Part shown: positions 1-8,402 of the stretch, piece after piece | How the letters are laid out: the number at the start of each line of letters is the position of its first letter | Position numbering within the stretch: the stretch's first letter is position 1 | Origin: JANQSS01 sp965249735 | Lineage (GTDB): Bacteria > Bacteroidota > Bacteroidia > Chitinophagales > Saprospiraceae | NCBI GenBank assembly: GCA_965249735.1 | Contig: CBDFMS010000018.1 | Coordinates: 1 to 64,000 of the forward strand | Direction: 5' to 3' | DNA length: 64,000 nt | Position numbers and translations under genes: made by a program | The notes under the pieces: model-generated | Seen by the model: the letters and a program-made list of their open reading frames with translations, nothing else | What the model was told of the DNA's origin: nothing | Database searches by the model: none

Positions 1-356
1 CGGCTTCCACCTTAGATGTCAAGGAGTTGGCTGCAGGTTTTTTGGCTTTTGGTGTAACTTTTTCTTGTTCTTTTACTTCTTTTTTTTCTTCTGATTCAGT
101 TGTAGCCGTCTCTGTTGTTTTTTGGTTTGGATCATCCTGTTGAACTGCAGGTGCATCATTTCCCGATCCTTTGTCCGGTTCTCCAAAACTGACTAAAACC
201 CCGGCTTGCCTCCGGTGGAGGTATTTGATAATGAAATATGGGAATAACCAGAGCAAGTAGTAGAAGAAGAAATAAAAGAAGGGATAAAATCGATGATTTA
301 GTTTCTGAATTTTGTTCTTTATGTTCTATAGCAGCTTCCATGTCTAATACGATCAT
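1..356 (-). pseudogene. TonB-like energy transducer, frameshifted and cut by the window edge
   Basis: The N-terminus (M at 356, or a second M at 341) has a short cytoplasmic stretch and one hydrophobic helix (residues about 22-42) followed by a proline-rich start, as in TonB-type inner-membrane anchors. This frame ends early at 156. After a +1 shift in the AAAACCCC run near 195-205 the reading continues to position 1 as GVLVSFGEPDKGSGND, then a Gln/Thr/Glu/Lys-rich low-complexity linker, as expected for the periplasmic spacer of TonB. It is the last gene of the ExbB-ExbD-ExbD operon. The shift lies in a homopolymer, so a sequencing error is as likely as real inactivation. The C-terminal TonB domain is outside the window. 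Confidence 0.7.
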
Positions 357-407
357 TTAAATAACGTAGACTACTAACAAATAATTTCATTCAGTTCAAC
401 CGGTAAC

Positions 408-809
408 CTAACCGGCCGGCTCATTTAATATGGCACTCAATCTCTTTTTGCGAATCAAATCCAATATTGATACTACATGTTGATTTGCCACGCGTCGATC
501 CGGAGATACAATAATACCTGCATCTGTACCTTTCTTTTTTCGAATATTCACTAAGGAACTGGATAATTCTGAATATGATATTTTTCTACCATTCAAATAA
601 AATGTACCCGATTTATTTATTCGTACTTCATCAGGGCGTTTGTTGATAGTACTAGTGGTCTTGCTCTCACCAGGCAGTTTCAGGTTCAATGCATTTGGAA
701 CAATTAAAGAAGATGTCAACATGAAAAATATCAGCAATAGAAAAATAATGTCGGTAAGAGACGACATATTAAATTGTGCATTAATTTTATTTCTCTTTTT
801 TAATCCCAT
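408..809 (-). CDS. exbD: ExbD/TolR-family biopolymer transport protein (second copy)
   Basis: This 133-residue protein has the ExbD layout: a short basic cytoplasmic N-terminus (MGLKKRNKINAQF), one transmembrane helix at about 18-40 with the conserved membrane aspartate in SSLTDIIFLLLIFFML, then a periplasmic domain. ExbD works with ExbB as a proton-driven motor energising TonB-dependent outer-membrane transport. It lies 3 bp downstream of another exbD with an almost identical N-terminus and a diverged periplasmic part. Paired ExbDs are common in Bacteroidota. Family assignment is firm; the transported substrate is unknown. Confidence 0.92.
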   Translation of the reverse strand: MGLKKRNKINAQFNMSSLTDIIFLLLIFFMLTSSLIVPNALNLKLPGESKTTSTINKRPDEVRINKSGTFYLNGRKISYSELSSSLVNIRKKKGTDAGIIVSPDRRVANQHVVSILDLIRKKRLSAILNEPAG

Positions 810-812
810 TAT

Positions 813-1208
813 TTAATTTCTGGGTTGTGTCGCAATTATTGCACGACAATTCAAAGCACTTGCTATTTTCATAATATCCGTGGTCTTCTGCCACGGTACA
901 TCTTTTTCTGCGATAATGCTAATGGTAGCATTTTTGCGATTGTCCATGGTACTTAACAAGGTTCTTATTTGTCCTTTTAAGGCGGACAATGACGTTTTTT
1001 TTCCGTTGAGCGAAACATCTCCTTTTTTAGTGATCATGACAGAAATGTCATTTGGGGCAACAGTTTTAGCATCTGATTCCGGAAGATCCATATTGATTTG
1101 CACCAAAGAAGAAGTTAGCATAAAAAAAATCAACAACAAGAATATGATGTCCGTCAACGACGACATACTGAATTCTGCATTGATTTTATTTCGATTCTTT
1201 AATCCCAT
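813..1208 (-). CDS. exbD: ExbD/TolR-family biopolymer transport protein (first copy)
   Basis: This is a 131-residue ExbD homologue with the same first 30 residues as its downstream neighbour, including the membrane Asp in SLTDIIFLLLIFFM. The periplasmic domain (about 40-131) differs and is slightly shorter. It lies 9 bp after exbB and is surely co-transcribed with it. The two ExbDs probably form a heteromeric stator with ExbB (inference). Confidence 0.92.
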   Translation of the reverse strand: MGLKNRNKINAEFSMSSLTDIIFLLLIFFMLTSSLVQINMDLPESDAKTVAPNDISVMITKKGDVSLNGKKTSLSALKGQIRTLLSTMDNRKNATISIIAEKDVPWQKTTDIMKIASALNCRAIIATQPRN

Positions 1209-1217
1209 ATATGTGCC

Positions 1218-1898
1218 TTAGGCTGCAGGTTCTTGAAGAAGATCCATAAACTCCACAGTTGACTGTTCCATTTTGAAGACTACACCTTCAACTTTTGAGA
1301 CCAGGTAATTGTATCCTACAAAGGCAAAAATTCCAATGAACAAACCAAAAGCCGTTGTAATCAGGGCTTGGTAGATGCCCCCGGCCAACACATCAGGAGA
1401 AACATTCTGTTGCGTCGCCATTTCATAAAAGGCCAGGATCATACCCGTCACCGTACCAAAAAATCCAATCATAGGTGCAGCTCCGGCAATTGAAGCAAGT
1501 GTTGACAGATTTTTTTCCAATTTGAATAATTCAAGATTACCTACATTTTCTATTGATGCGTTGATCTCTTTCAAAGGCTTGCCAATGCGCATAAGTCCTT
1601 TTTCTAACATACGGGCGACAGGAGAACTATAGTTTCCACAAAGTTTTTTAGCACCATCAATGTTTCCCGCCTGAACTGCAGCACGAATATTGTTCATCAA
1701 CGAAGCATCGATTTTACCGGCCCGCTTGATTGTATAGTACTTGTTGATGAAAATATACAAGGCGATAAAAGAGAGTACTAGTAAGATTCCTACAATAACA
1801 ATTCCCAATACACCACTTGCTTTAATAATGTCAAATAGGCTTTGAGACTTTTCTTCCGGATTGTCTACCGTTTGAAACAATGCAATGAATAAATCCAT
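1218..1898 (-). CDS. exbB: MotA/TolQ/ExbB proton channel family protein
   Basis: This 226-residue protein has three transmembrane segments (about 28-50, 130-155 and 175-200). The long cytoplasmic loop between the first two and the conserved AGAAPMIGFFGTVTGMI block are diagnostic of MotA/TolQ/ExbB proton channels. It is the first gene of the reverse-strand operon exbB-exbD-exbD-tonB-like and forms the proton channel that powers TonB. A 342-bp region separates it from the divergent beta-oxidation genes. Confidence 0.94.
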   Translation of the reverse strand: MDLFIALFQTVDNPEEKSQSLFDIIKASGVLGIVIVGILLVLSFIALYIFINKYYTIKRAGKIDASLMNNIRAAVQAGNIDGAKKLCGNYSSPVARMLEKGLMRIGKPLKEINASIENVGNLELFKLEKNLSTLASIAGAAPMIGFFGTVTGMILAFYEMATQQNVSPDVLAGGIYQALITTAFGLFIGIFAFVGYNYLVSKVEGVVFKMEQSTVEFMDLLQEPAA

Positions 1899-2240
1899 AA
1901 ATTTTCGTTTAAGTTGTTTGTCTGTGGAAGAAATTGGAGTGATGCTACATCCAACAATCGTTCCTTAACGCGAAGATAGTGATAAATATTATACATTATA
2001 AAAAATCATAATTTGATATCCATCTCAGAATGTCCTATTTTACTTAAATTCAAGGCGGCTTAGTCACATTCTGAAAAATTTGTTGCCGGGTCTCATGAAC
2101 AAAATACCAGTATGCATCATCTACTAATTCTCGGCACAAGACGGAATACTAAACGACTGCGATTGTGAAATTCTTATGTATGGACTGATTAAGCTTTTAT
2201 TTGAAGAGATAACATTGACTAAAAACTGTAATACTAATTT
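1899..2240. promoter_or_regulatory. Divergent intergenic region with a 9-bp inverted repeat
   Basis: This gene-free stretch separates exbB (leftward) from the beta-oxidation operon (rightward). It holds the perfect inverted repeat TCAGAATGT (2025-2033) / ACATTCTGA (2066-2074) with a 32-bp spacer. No clear TAnnTTTG box was found next to it. A regulator-binding site is possible but unproven. Confidence 0.35.
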
Positions 2241-4631
2241 ATGAAAAATATCAAGCGTGTGGCCGTACTAGGTGCTGGTGTGATGGGATCAGCTTTGGCA
2301 TGTCATGCTGCCAATGCAGGACTGCATGTCCTACTACTGGACATTGTAGATCCAAAGATTGCCGACCGAACGGATTCAAGCAAAGCTCAACGGAATGCAT
2401 TGACCGATAATGCACTCAAAGCATGCATTAAATCAAAACCATCTCCCTTGTTTTCAGCTTCTCTCGTAAATCGAATTGAAACAGGAAATCTATCGGACGA
2501 TTTGGATAAAATTGCAAATTGTGACTGGATATTAGAAGTGGTCATTGAGCGACTTGACATCAAACAATCTCTATATGAGCAAATTGAGCAACATCGAAAA
2601 CCGGGCACACTAATTACGTCCAATACTTCTGGAATCCCGATTCATATGCTAAGCGAAGGTCGTAGCGAGGACTTTAGAAAGAATTTCATGGGGACACACT
2701 TTTTCAATCCCCCCCGATATCTTCAGTTACTGGAGATCATACCGGGACCAGACACAAATCCGGAACTAATAGCTGATTTTGAAGAATTTGGTAGTGCCGT
2801 ACTTGGTAAGACCGTTGTACAATGCAAAGACACGCCGGCCTTTATCGGTAATCGAATCGGGGTCTATGCCATGGCCTACATCTATGCAGATGCAATCAAT
2901 AGTGGTTTGCCCATCTCCACAATTGATAAATTAACCGGACCAGTTTTGGGGAGACCAAAGACCGGAACTTTCAGACTTGGTGACCTTGTGGGACTGGATG
3001 TCGCAGCTAAAGTAATCCAGGGAATTCAGGACAATTGCCCTGATGACGAAATGATTCAGTCCCTAAAAATGCCCGCCTATTTTGATTTTCTTTTGGACAA
3101 CAAGTTTCTTGGCAACAAGACGGGTCAGGGATTTTATAAAAAAACTAGAGAAAAAGATGATAAAGGTCGACGTATTATTCAAGAACTTGATCTGTCAAAC
3201 AATGAATACGTAAAGGCCGAACGGGTGGAGCTACTTTCACTATCAACAGCTCGGCAAATAGACAATCCCGAAAAACGAATCAAGTCATTATTCAATTCAG
3301 AAGATGCGGGAGGTCAGCTTGTCAAAAAATCGTTGCTAGCCTTATTTTCTTATGCTTCAAAACGCATTCCTGAAATCAGTGATGATATAATTCAAGTAGA
3401 CCAGGCCCTGAAAACCGGATTTGGCTGGTCCTATGGGCCCTTTGAATATTGGGATATACTGGGACTGGACGTGGTTAAAACTGCAGCCGCCGAAAATGGA
3501 TTTTCATTAGCTGATTGGGTTGACAATGCACAATCGGCCGGAATGGAAAGCTTCTATACCTGGAAGGCAGATGGTCGATACTACTGGGATATCGAAAACA
3601 AGATCTACACAAGAATTCAAGAACATCCATCAATCATTCACTTGCGGTCCACCGAAGAAAAACCGCTTGTTTATAAAAATGATGAAGTTCATTTGCATGA
3701 CATAGGCGATGGTGTACTTTGCCTCGAATTCAAATCCAAAATGAATGCCATTGGAGAAGGTATATTGACAGGCGTTCGAGAATCCATTGAATTAGCCGAA
3801 CGCGAAGGCTGGAAAGGCCTGGTTATAGGTAATCATGCAGATAATTTTACGGTCGGTGCTAACCTCATGATGATCGGAATGATGGCATTCCAGCAGCAGT
3901 ACGATATGCTGAATATGGCTGTGAAACAGTTCCAGGACACAACAATGCTATGTCGGTACTCCGATATACCGGTCGTGGCCGCAACTCAAGGATACGTCTT
4001 TGGCGGAGGGTGTGAATTGTCGATGCATTGCGACTCCGTTGCTGCAGCAGCCGAATCTTATGTCGGTCTCGTTGAAGTCGGAGTTGGATTACTTCCCGGA
4101 GGAGGTGGAACCAAGGAGTTTGCCTTGCGTGCCAGCGATTCTTTTTTCGATGGTGACGTGGAAATTCCGACCCTCATCAATAAATTTAAAACGTTAGCAA
4201 CCGGTCATGTCGCAACTTCAGCCCTAGAAGCATTTGAACATGGCCTGCTTTTGGAAGGCAAGGATGAGATCGTCATGCATAAGCACAGAAATATTGGACA
4301 TGCCAAAAAACTCGTGCTTAACATGGCAGATGGATATCGGCAACCGTTGCGCAGAAATGACATAACAGTATTGGGCCGTACAGGCCTGGGCACGCTCTAC
4401 ACAGCTGCAAATGAACTTTATCGAGCCGGATATGCCAGTGAGCATGATATTAAAATTGCTCATAAAATAGCGTATGTCCTTTGTGGAGGAGACCTCAGTG
4501 AAAAACAAACTGTTAGTGAAGATTACTTGTTACAAATAGAACGTGAGGCGTTTTTAAGTCTTTGTGCTGAACCAAAAACACTCGAGCGCATACAACACAT
4601 GTTAGAGAAGGGCAAGCCTCTTCGAAATTAA
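2241..4631 (+). CDS. 3-hydroxyacyl-CoA dehydrogenase / enoyl-CoA hydratase, FadN-like
   Basis: This is a 796-residue multifunctional beta-oxidation enzyme. The Rossmann NAD motif GAGVMG is at 11-16, the dehydrogenase His of HFFNP is His153, and 3HCDH C-terminal domains span about 195-300 and 360-430. A crotonase domain follows at about 470-720. Both hydratase glutamates are visible, Glu592 in GGGCELSMHCD and Glu612 in LVEVGVGLLPGGGGT, with the family's 20-residue spacing. The order dehydrogenase-then-hydratase matches FadN/YusL rather than FadB. It hydrates enoyl-CoA and oxidises 3-hydroxyacyl-CoA in the cytoplasm, and the thiolase 46 bp downstream completes the cycle. Confidence 0.93.
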   Translation: MKNIKRVAVLGAGVMGSALACHAANAGLHVLLLDIVDPKIADRTDSSKAQRNALTDNALKACIKSKPSPLFSASLVNRIETGNLSDDLDKIANCDWILEVVIERLDIKQSLYEQIEQHRKPGTLITSNTSGIPIHMLSEGRSEDFRKNFMGTHFFNPPRYLQLLEIIPGPDTNPELIADFEEFGSAVLGKTVVQCKDTPAFIGNRIGVYAMAYIYADAINSGLPISTIDKLTGPVLGRPKTGTFRLGDLVGLDVAAKVIQGIQDNCPDDEMIQSLKMPAYFDFLLDNKFLGNKTGQGFYKKTREKDDKGRRIIQELDLSNNEYVKAERVELLSLSTARQIDNPEKRIKSLFNSEDAGGQLVKKSLLALFSYASKRIPEISDDIIQVDQALKTGFGWSYGPFEYWDILGLDVVKTAAAENGFSLADWVDNAQSAGMESFYTWKADGRYYWDIENKIYTRIQEHPSIIHLRSTEEKPLVYKNDEVHLHDIGDGVLCLEFKSKMNAIGEGILTGVRESIELAEREGWKGLVIGNHADNFTVGANLMMIGMMAFQQQYDMLNMAVKQFQDTTMLCRYSDIPVVAATQGYVFGGGCELSMHCDSVAAAAESYVGLVEVGVGLLPGGGGTKEFALRASDSFFDGDVEIPTLINKFKTLATGHVATSALEAFEHGLLLEGKDEIVMHKHRNIGHAKKLVLNMADGYRQPLRRNDITVLGRTGLGTLYTAANELYRAGYASEHDIKIAHKIAYVLCGGDLSEKQTVSEDYLLQIEREAFLSLCAEPKTLERIQHMLEKGKPLRN

Positions 4632-4677
4632 TAATTTAATACAATACACTCAATATCATTTGTTTAAATAGTATAAA

Positions 4678-5847
4678 ATGAAATCATATATAATAAAAGC
4701 ATATAGAACTGCCGTAGGAAAATCAAAAAGAGGCGGGTTGAGATTCACACGTTCTGATGATATGGCTGTCGAGGTCATTCAACACATCATGCGCGAAACA
4801 CCTGAGATTGAAGCACATGAAATTGATGATGTGATCGTAGGATGTGCAAATCCTGAAGGCGAACAAGGCTTACAAATCGGTCGGCAAATTGCACTTCGAG
4901 CGCTTGGTAAGGAAGTCCCAGGCTTTACGATTAATCGATATTGCGCTTCCGGCCTCGAGTCCATTGCGCTGGCTTCAGCTAAGATTTCAGCCGGCATGGG
5001 ACATTGTTTCATTGCCGGTGGAGCTGAGAGTATGAGCCTAATTCCCATGACGGGGTATAAGTTGGCGCCCGCTTACAACGTAGCCGCTCACACACCCGAT
5101 TATGTGATCAGCATGGGGCTGACTGCTGAGGCTGTAGCAAAGAAATATAATATTGACAGGGAATCTCAGGATGCTTTTTCCTTCCGTTCACATGAACGAG
5201 CGGGGCATGCCATAGACAATGACTATTTCAAAGATCAAATTGTACCCTTGCACATCGATCGGGTATATGTTCAGGATGGTGAGCGCAAGGAGGAATCCTA
5301 TGTAGTAGACACAGACGAGGGTGTTCGACGCGATACTTCAATTGAGACGTTGAACAAGTTGCGACCGGCCTTCGCGAATGGGGGAAGTGTAACAGCAGGC
5401 AATTCATCACAGACTTCAGATGGGGCTTCTTTCGTTTTAATCGCATCTGAGGAGTTTGTTGAGGCCCATGGATTAAAACCAATAGCCACAATGCTGAGTT
5501 GCTCCGTGGCTGGGGTGGACCCATTGTATATGGGTATTGGCCCATGCAAGGCCATTCCACTGGCTCTAGAGCAAGCAGGTATGACCCTGGATCAAATTGA
5601 TTTGATCGAACTGAATGAGGCTTTTGCCGCACAAGCCCTGGCTGTCATACAAGAAGCAGATCTTGATCCGGAGAAGGTAAATGTGAACGGCGGTGCAATT
5701 GCACTCGGGCATCCACTAGGATGTACGGGAGCAAAGCTAACCACACAACTCATCAATGAATTGAAGCGACAGGATAAACGTTTCGGACTAGTTACAGCTT
5801 GTGTTGGAGGAGGTCAGGGGATTGCAGCTGTCATTGAACGCCTTTAA
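4678..5847 (+). CDS. fadA: Acetyl-CoA acyltransferase (thiolase, FadA-like)
   Basis: This 389-residue protein is full length for a thiolase. It has the acyl-accepting Cys89 in NRYCASGLES, His345 in GGAIALGHPLGCTGA and the proton-shuttling Cys375 in VTACVGGGQG. It cleaves 3-ketoacyl-CoA to acetyl-CoA and a shortened acyl-CoA. Its place 46 bp behind the multifunctional dehydrogenase/hydratase supports a degradative beta-oxidation role rather than acetoacetyl-CoA synthesis. Confidence 0.94.
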   Translation: MKSYIIKAYRTAVGKSKRGGLRFTRSDDMAVEVIQHIMRETPEIEAHEIDDVIVGCANPEGEQGLQIGRQIALRALGKEVPGFTINRYCASGLESIALASAKISAGMGHCFIAGGAESMSLIPMTGYKLAPAYNVAAHTPDYVISMGLTAEAVAKKYNIDRESQDAFSFRSHERAGHAIDNDYFKDQIVPLHIDRVYVQDGERKEESYVVDTDEGVRRDTSIETLNKLRPAFANGGSVTAGNSSQTSDGASFVLIASEEFVEAHGLKPIATMLSCSVAGVDPLYMGIGPCKAIPLALEQAGMTLDQIDLIELNEAFAAQALAVIQEADLDPEKVNVNGGAIALGHPLGCTGAKLTTQLINELKRQDKRFGLVTACVGGGQGIAAVIERL

Positions 5848-5989
5848 CTTGGAGGCGTAAGGACCATATGTGGTAATAGCCGGGCCTGGAATTTAATCTA
5901 GACCTTTTTGGCTTCGTTTTTGTTGTATTGATCAAAATAGCTGCTGCCTGACCTTGTCAGACGGCGATTTAACATAAAACCAATGTATC

Positions 5990-8350
5990 ATGAGTCATCA
6001 GAGTCTTATTAGTAAAGAGGCGGAGTTTCCAATGATTGTGGAACTCAATTTCAGTAAACTTCTTCAGTCTTTAGCTGATCGTGTAGCTGAACACGACGAC
6101 ATATTGGCAGGACTAGCCGGACAATTTCTCAATGATCCAAAACTAGAGAAATTGCAGACAGGACTTCGATCCTCCGAAGAAGTTGAAGAATTCAAAGATG
6201 AAATTGAATTTCTTATGGAGACAATTTTTCCATATCCATTGCGAAATAATGAAATTAAAGCAGCCACTGTCCCCTTTGCGAACATCGTCTTTTATGAATC
6301 ACCCAGATTAAAAAGAATCTTAGAAGCGGCCGGTCCGGATTTCGAGCTCACAACACGAAATATGGATAAGGACAACTCATATATTTTTGGATGCAGTTTG
6401 ATTCTAATGATGCATTATAAAATCAGAGTGGATTTCAAACGTCCGTTTTATTATGACATACCTGATGCTAATGGCATCGTGAAGCATTATCGAGTCACTT
6501 ATAATGGTGATTTCATGGATATATTACCAACTGAACGAGCTAAACCAATAACAGACGAAGATGTGGCTGAATTAATTGACAATTTTGACAACATCGACAT
6601 TTGGAAAGAAAAATTCCCACCGAGTTCTTATATTTTTAGTGGCTTCGGCATTGCAAATGTATTCGATGTAACGCTGGATGAGTCGCTTTCAAATATCAAA
6701 ACGAATTTCATTAATCGGACGGGACATTCCTTTAGTAATGTCCAGGACAGTATTCGTAAATTATACGGCGAACAAAAGCTTGACTTAGGAATTACACGTT
6801 ACGATCATGTCTCTGGTCGTTTTGCGGATGTACCGGACCCCACAGTAAAAAGTATTCTATTAGGCGATCAATTGGAATCGAGTTGCACCAGTACGTATTG
6901 TGATTATTTAACAGATGAGGTATTGGTGAATAAAAAAGTGGTGGCTATATCAAACGTGGAAGAATATGGAAAACAATCAAATAACAGCCAACTCTATTTG
7001 AATTTAAAAAAACAGGGCTACAATAGTTATTTATGCGCGCCGCTTAACGATGGAAATACAATATTGGGTGTATTAGAATTAGCCAGCCCAATAAATCAAT
7101 TCCTAAATACCATCAATGCAAATAAACTTGATGACGTAACACCTATTCTGGCAGTTGTTATGAGACAGGCCAAGGAAGATCACAAAAACATGCTGGAAGT
7201 GATTATACAGGAAGAATGTACATCTATTCATCCAGCAGTCGCATGGCGATTTGAAGAGGAGGCCGAAAAATTCTATCGTTCCAAATTGCATAATGAAGAT
7301 GCTGCCTTCGAAGAAATTGTTTTTGATGATGTTTACCCGCTCTTTGGGCAGTGTGATATTCGTGGGTCAAGTGATGCAAGAAATTTAGGAATTAAAAAAG
7401 ATCTCCTAACTCAATTGAGTGCTGCAGAAAAAGTCATCAGGCAAGCTATACTTACACGTGATCTTCCTATCTATCAGGAGCTCATTTATCGACTGGATCA
7501 GTATAAAAAGCATTTAGCAAAGGGATTAGGTGCAGGCACAGACCAACAAGTTCTTGATTTCCTAAAATCAGATGTTTATCCGGTTTTTGAACATCTTAAA
7601 AATGAAGATGCTGAACTGAAAGAAAACATCGCGAACTATATGGATATGCTTGACCCACAATTGAAAATGGTATACCATGAGCGAAAAAATTACGATGACA
7701 GTGTCATGCAGATCAACAGACATCTGGCCACTTACCTTGACCTCAGGGCTGACGAAGCCCAAGCAATGTTCCCTCATTTTTTCGAACGCTATAAGACTGA
7801 CGGAGTAGAATACAATATGTACATCGGTCAGTCTTTAGTGAAGGACAGATTATTTAGTGAGGTCTATTTAAATAATTTAAAATTGTGGCAATTGAAGACG
7901 ATGTGCGAGTTAGAGCAACAATTTCATGAAATTAAATCAAGCCTCAAAACGCCATTGGAAATCGCTTCTTTAATTCTAGCTTATTCGACCTCTTTAAGCA
8001 TACGTTTTCGTATGGACGAAAAGCACTTTGACGTTGATGGAGCGTATAATGCCCGATACGAAATAGTAAAAAAACGAATTGATAAAGCCTATATCAAAGG
8101 CACTAGTGAACGATTGACGCAACCTGGTAAATTATCGATTGTGTACACACAGCAAAACGAGCGCATTGAATATGATAAATTTGCGGCCTATTTAAAGGCA
8201 CTTGGATACATAAAAGACAGCGTTGAATATCACGTCCTGGAAGACTTACAAGGTGTTACCGGACTAAAGGCCATGCGTTATACTGTAAATTATAAAGATG
8301 TAGAGAAAAGTGTAGGCCCAAAAGCGTCAAAAAAACATGTGAGCGCCTAG
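5990..8350 (+). CDS. Large GAF-domain protein of unknown role
   Basis: This is a soluble 786-residue protein. A GAF-like region lies at about 280-400 (ending YLCAPLNDGNTILGVLELASP), flanked by long mainly helical regions with no recognisable kinase, cyclase or HTH output domain. No signal peptide or membrane helix is seen. Such proteins recur in Bacteroidota and may sense a small molecule, but no function is established here. It is 142 bp downstream of the thiolase gene and could be a separate unit. The start at 5990 is the first ATG in frame; MIVELNF (6032) is an alternative. Confidence 0.75.
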   Translation: MSHQSLISKEAEFPMIVELNFSKLLQSLADRVAEHDDILAGLAGQFLNDPKLEKLQTGLRSSEEVEEFKDEIEFLMETIFPYPLRNNEIKAATVPFANIVFYESPRLKRILEAAGPDFELTTRNMDKDNSYIFGCSLILMMHYKIRVDFKRPFYYDIPDANGIVKHYRVTYNGDFMDILPTERAKPITDEDVAELIDNFDNIDIWKEKFPPSSYIFSGFGIANVFDVTLDESLSNIKTNFINRTGHSFSNVQDSIRKLYGEQKLDLGITRYDHVSGRFADVPDPTVKSILLGDQLESSCTSTYCDYLTDEVLVNKKVVAISNVEEYGKQSNNSQLYLNLKKQGYNSYLCAPLNDGNTILGVLELASPINQFLNTINANKLDDVTPILAVVMRQAKEDHKNMLEVIIQEECTSIHPAVAWRFEEEAEKFYRSKLHNEDAAFEEIVFDDVYPLFGQCDIRGSSDARNLGIKKDLLTQLSAAEKVIRQAILTRDLPIYQELIYRLDQYKKHLAKGLGAGTDQQVLDFLKSDVYPVFEHLKNEDAELKENIANYMDMLDPQLKMVYHERKNYDDSVMQINRHLATYLDLRADEAQAMFPHFFERYKTDGVEYNMYIGQSLVKDRLFSEVYLNNLKLWQLKTMCELEQQFHEIKSSLKTPLEIASLILAYSTSLSIRFRMDEKHFDVDGAYNARYEIVKKRIDKAYIKGTSERLTQPGKLSIVYTQQNERIEYDKFAAYLKALGYIKDSVEYHVLEDLQGVTGLKAMRYTVNYKDVEKSVGPKASKKHVSA

Positions 8351-8402
8351 CGAATCATTTCGCTCTACAATTTAATTAACAGAGATAAAGAAGGCCTTCT
8401 AG

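Noticed and set aside
880..1221. Forward-strand open frame of 113 codons
   Set aside because: It lies entirely inside the reverse-strand exbD gene, whose family match is clear; this is a shadow frame.
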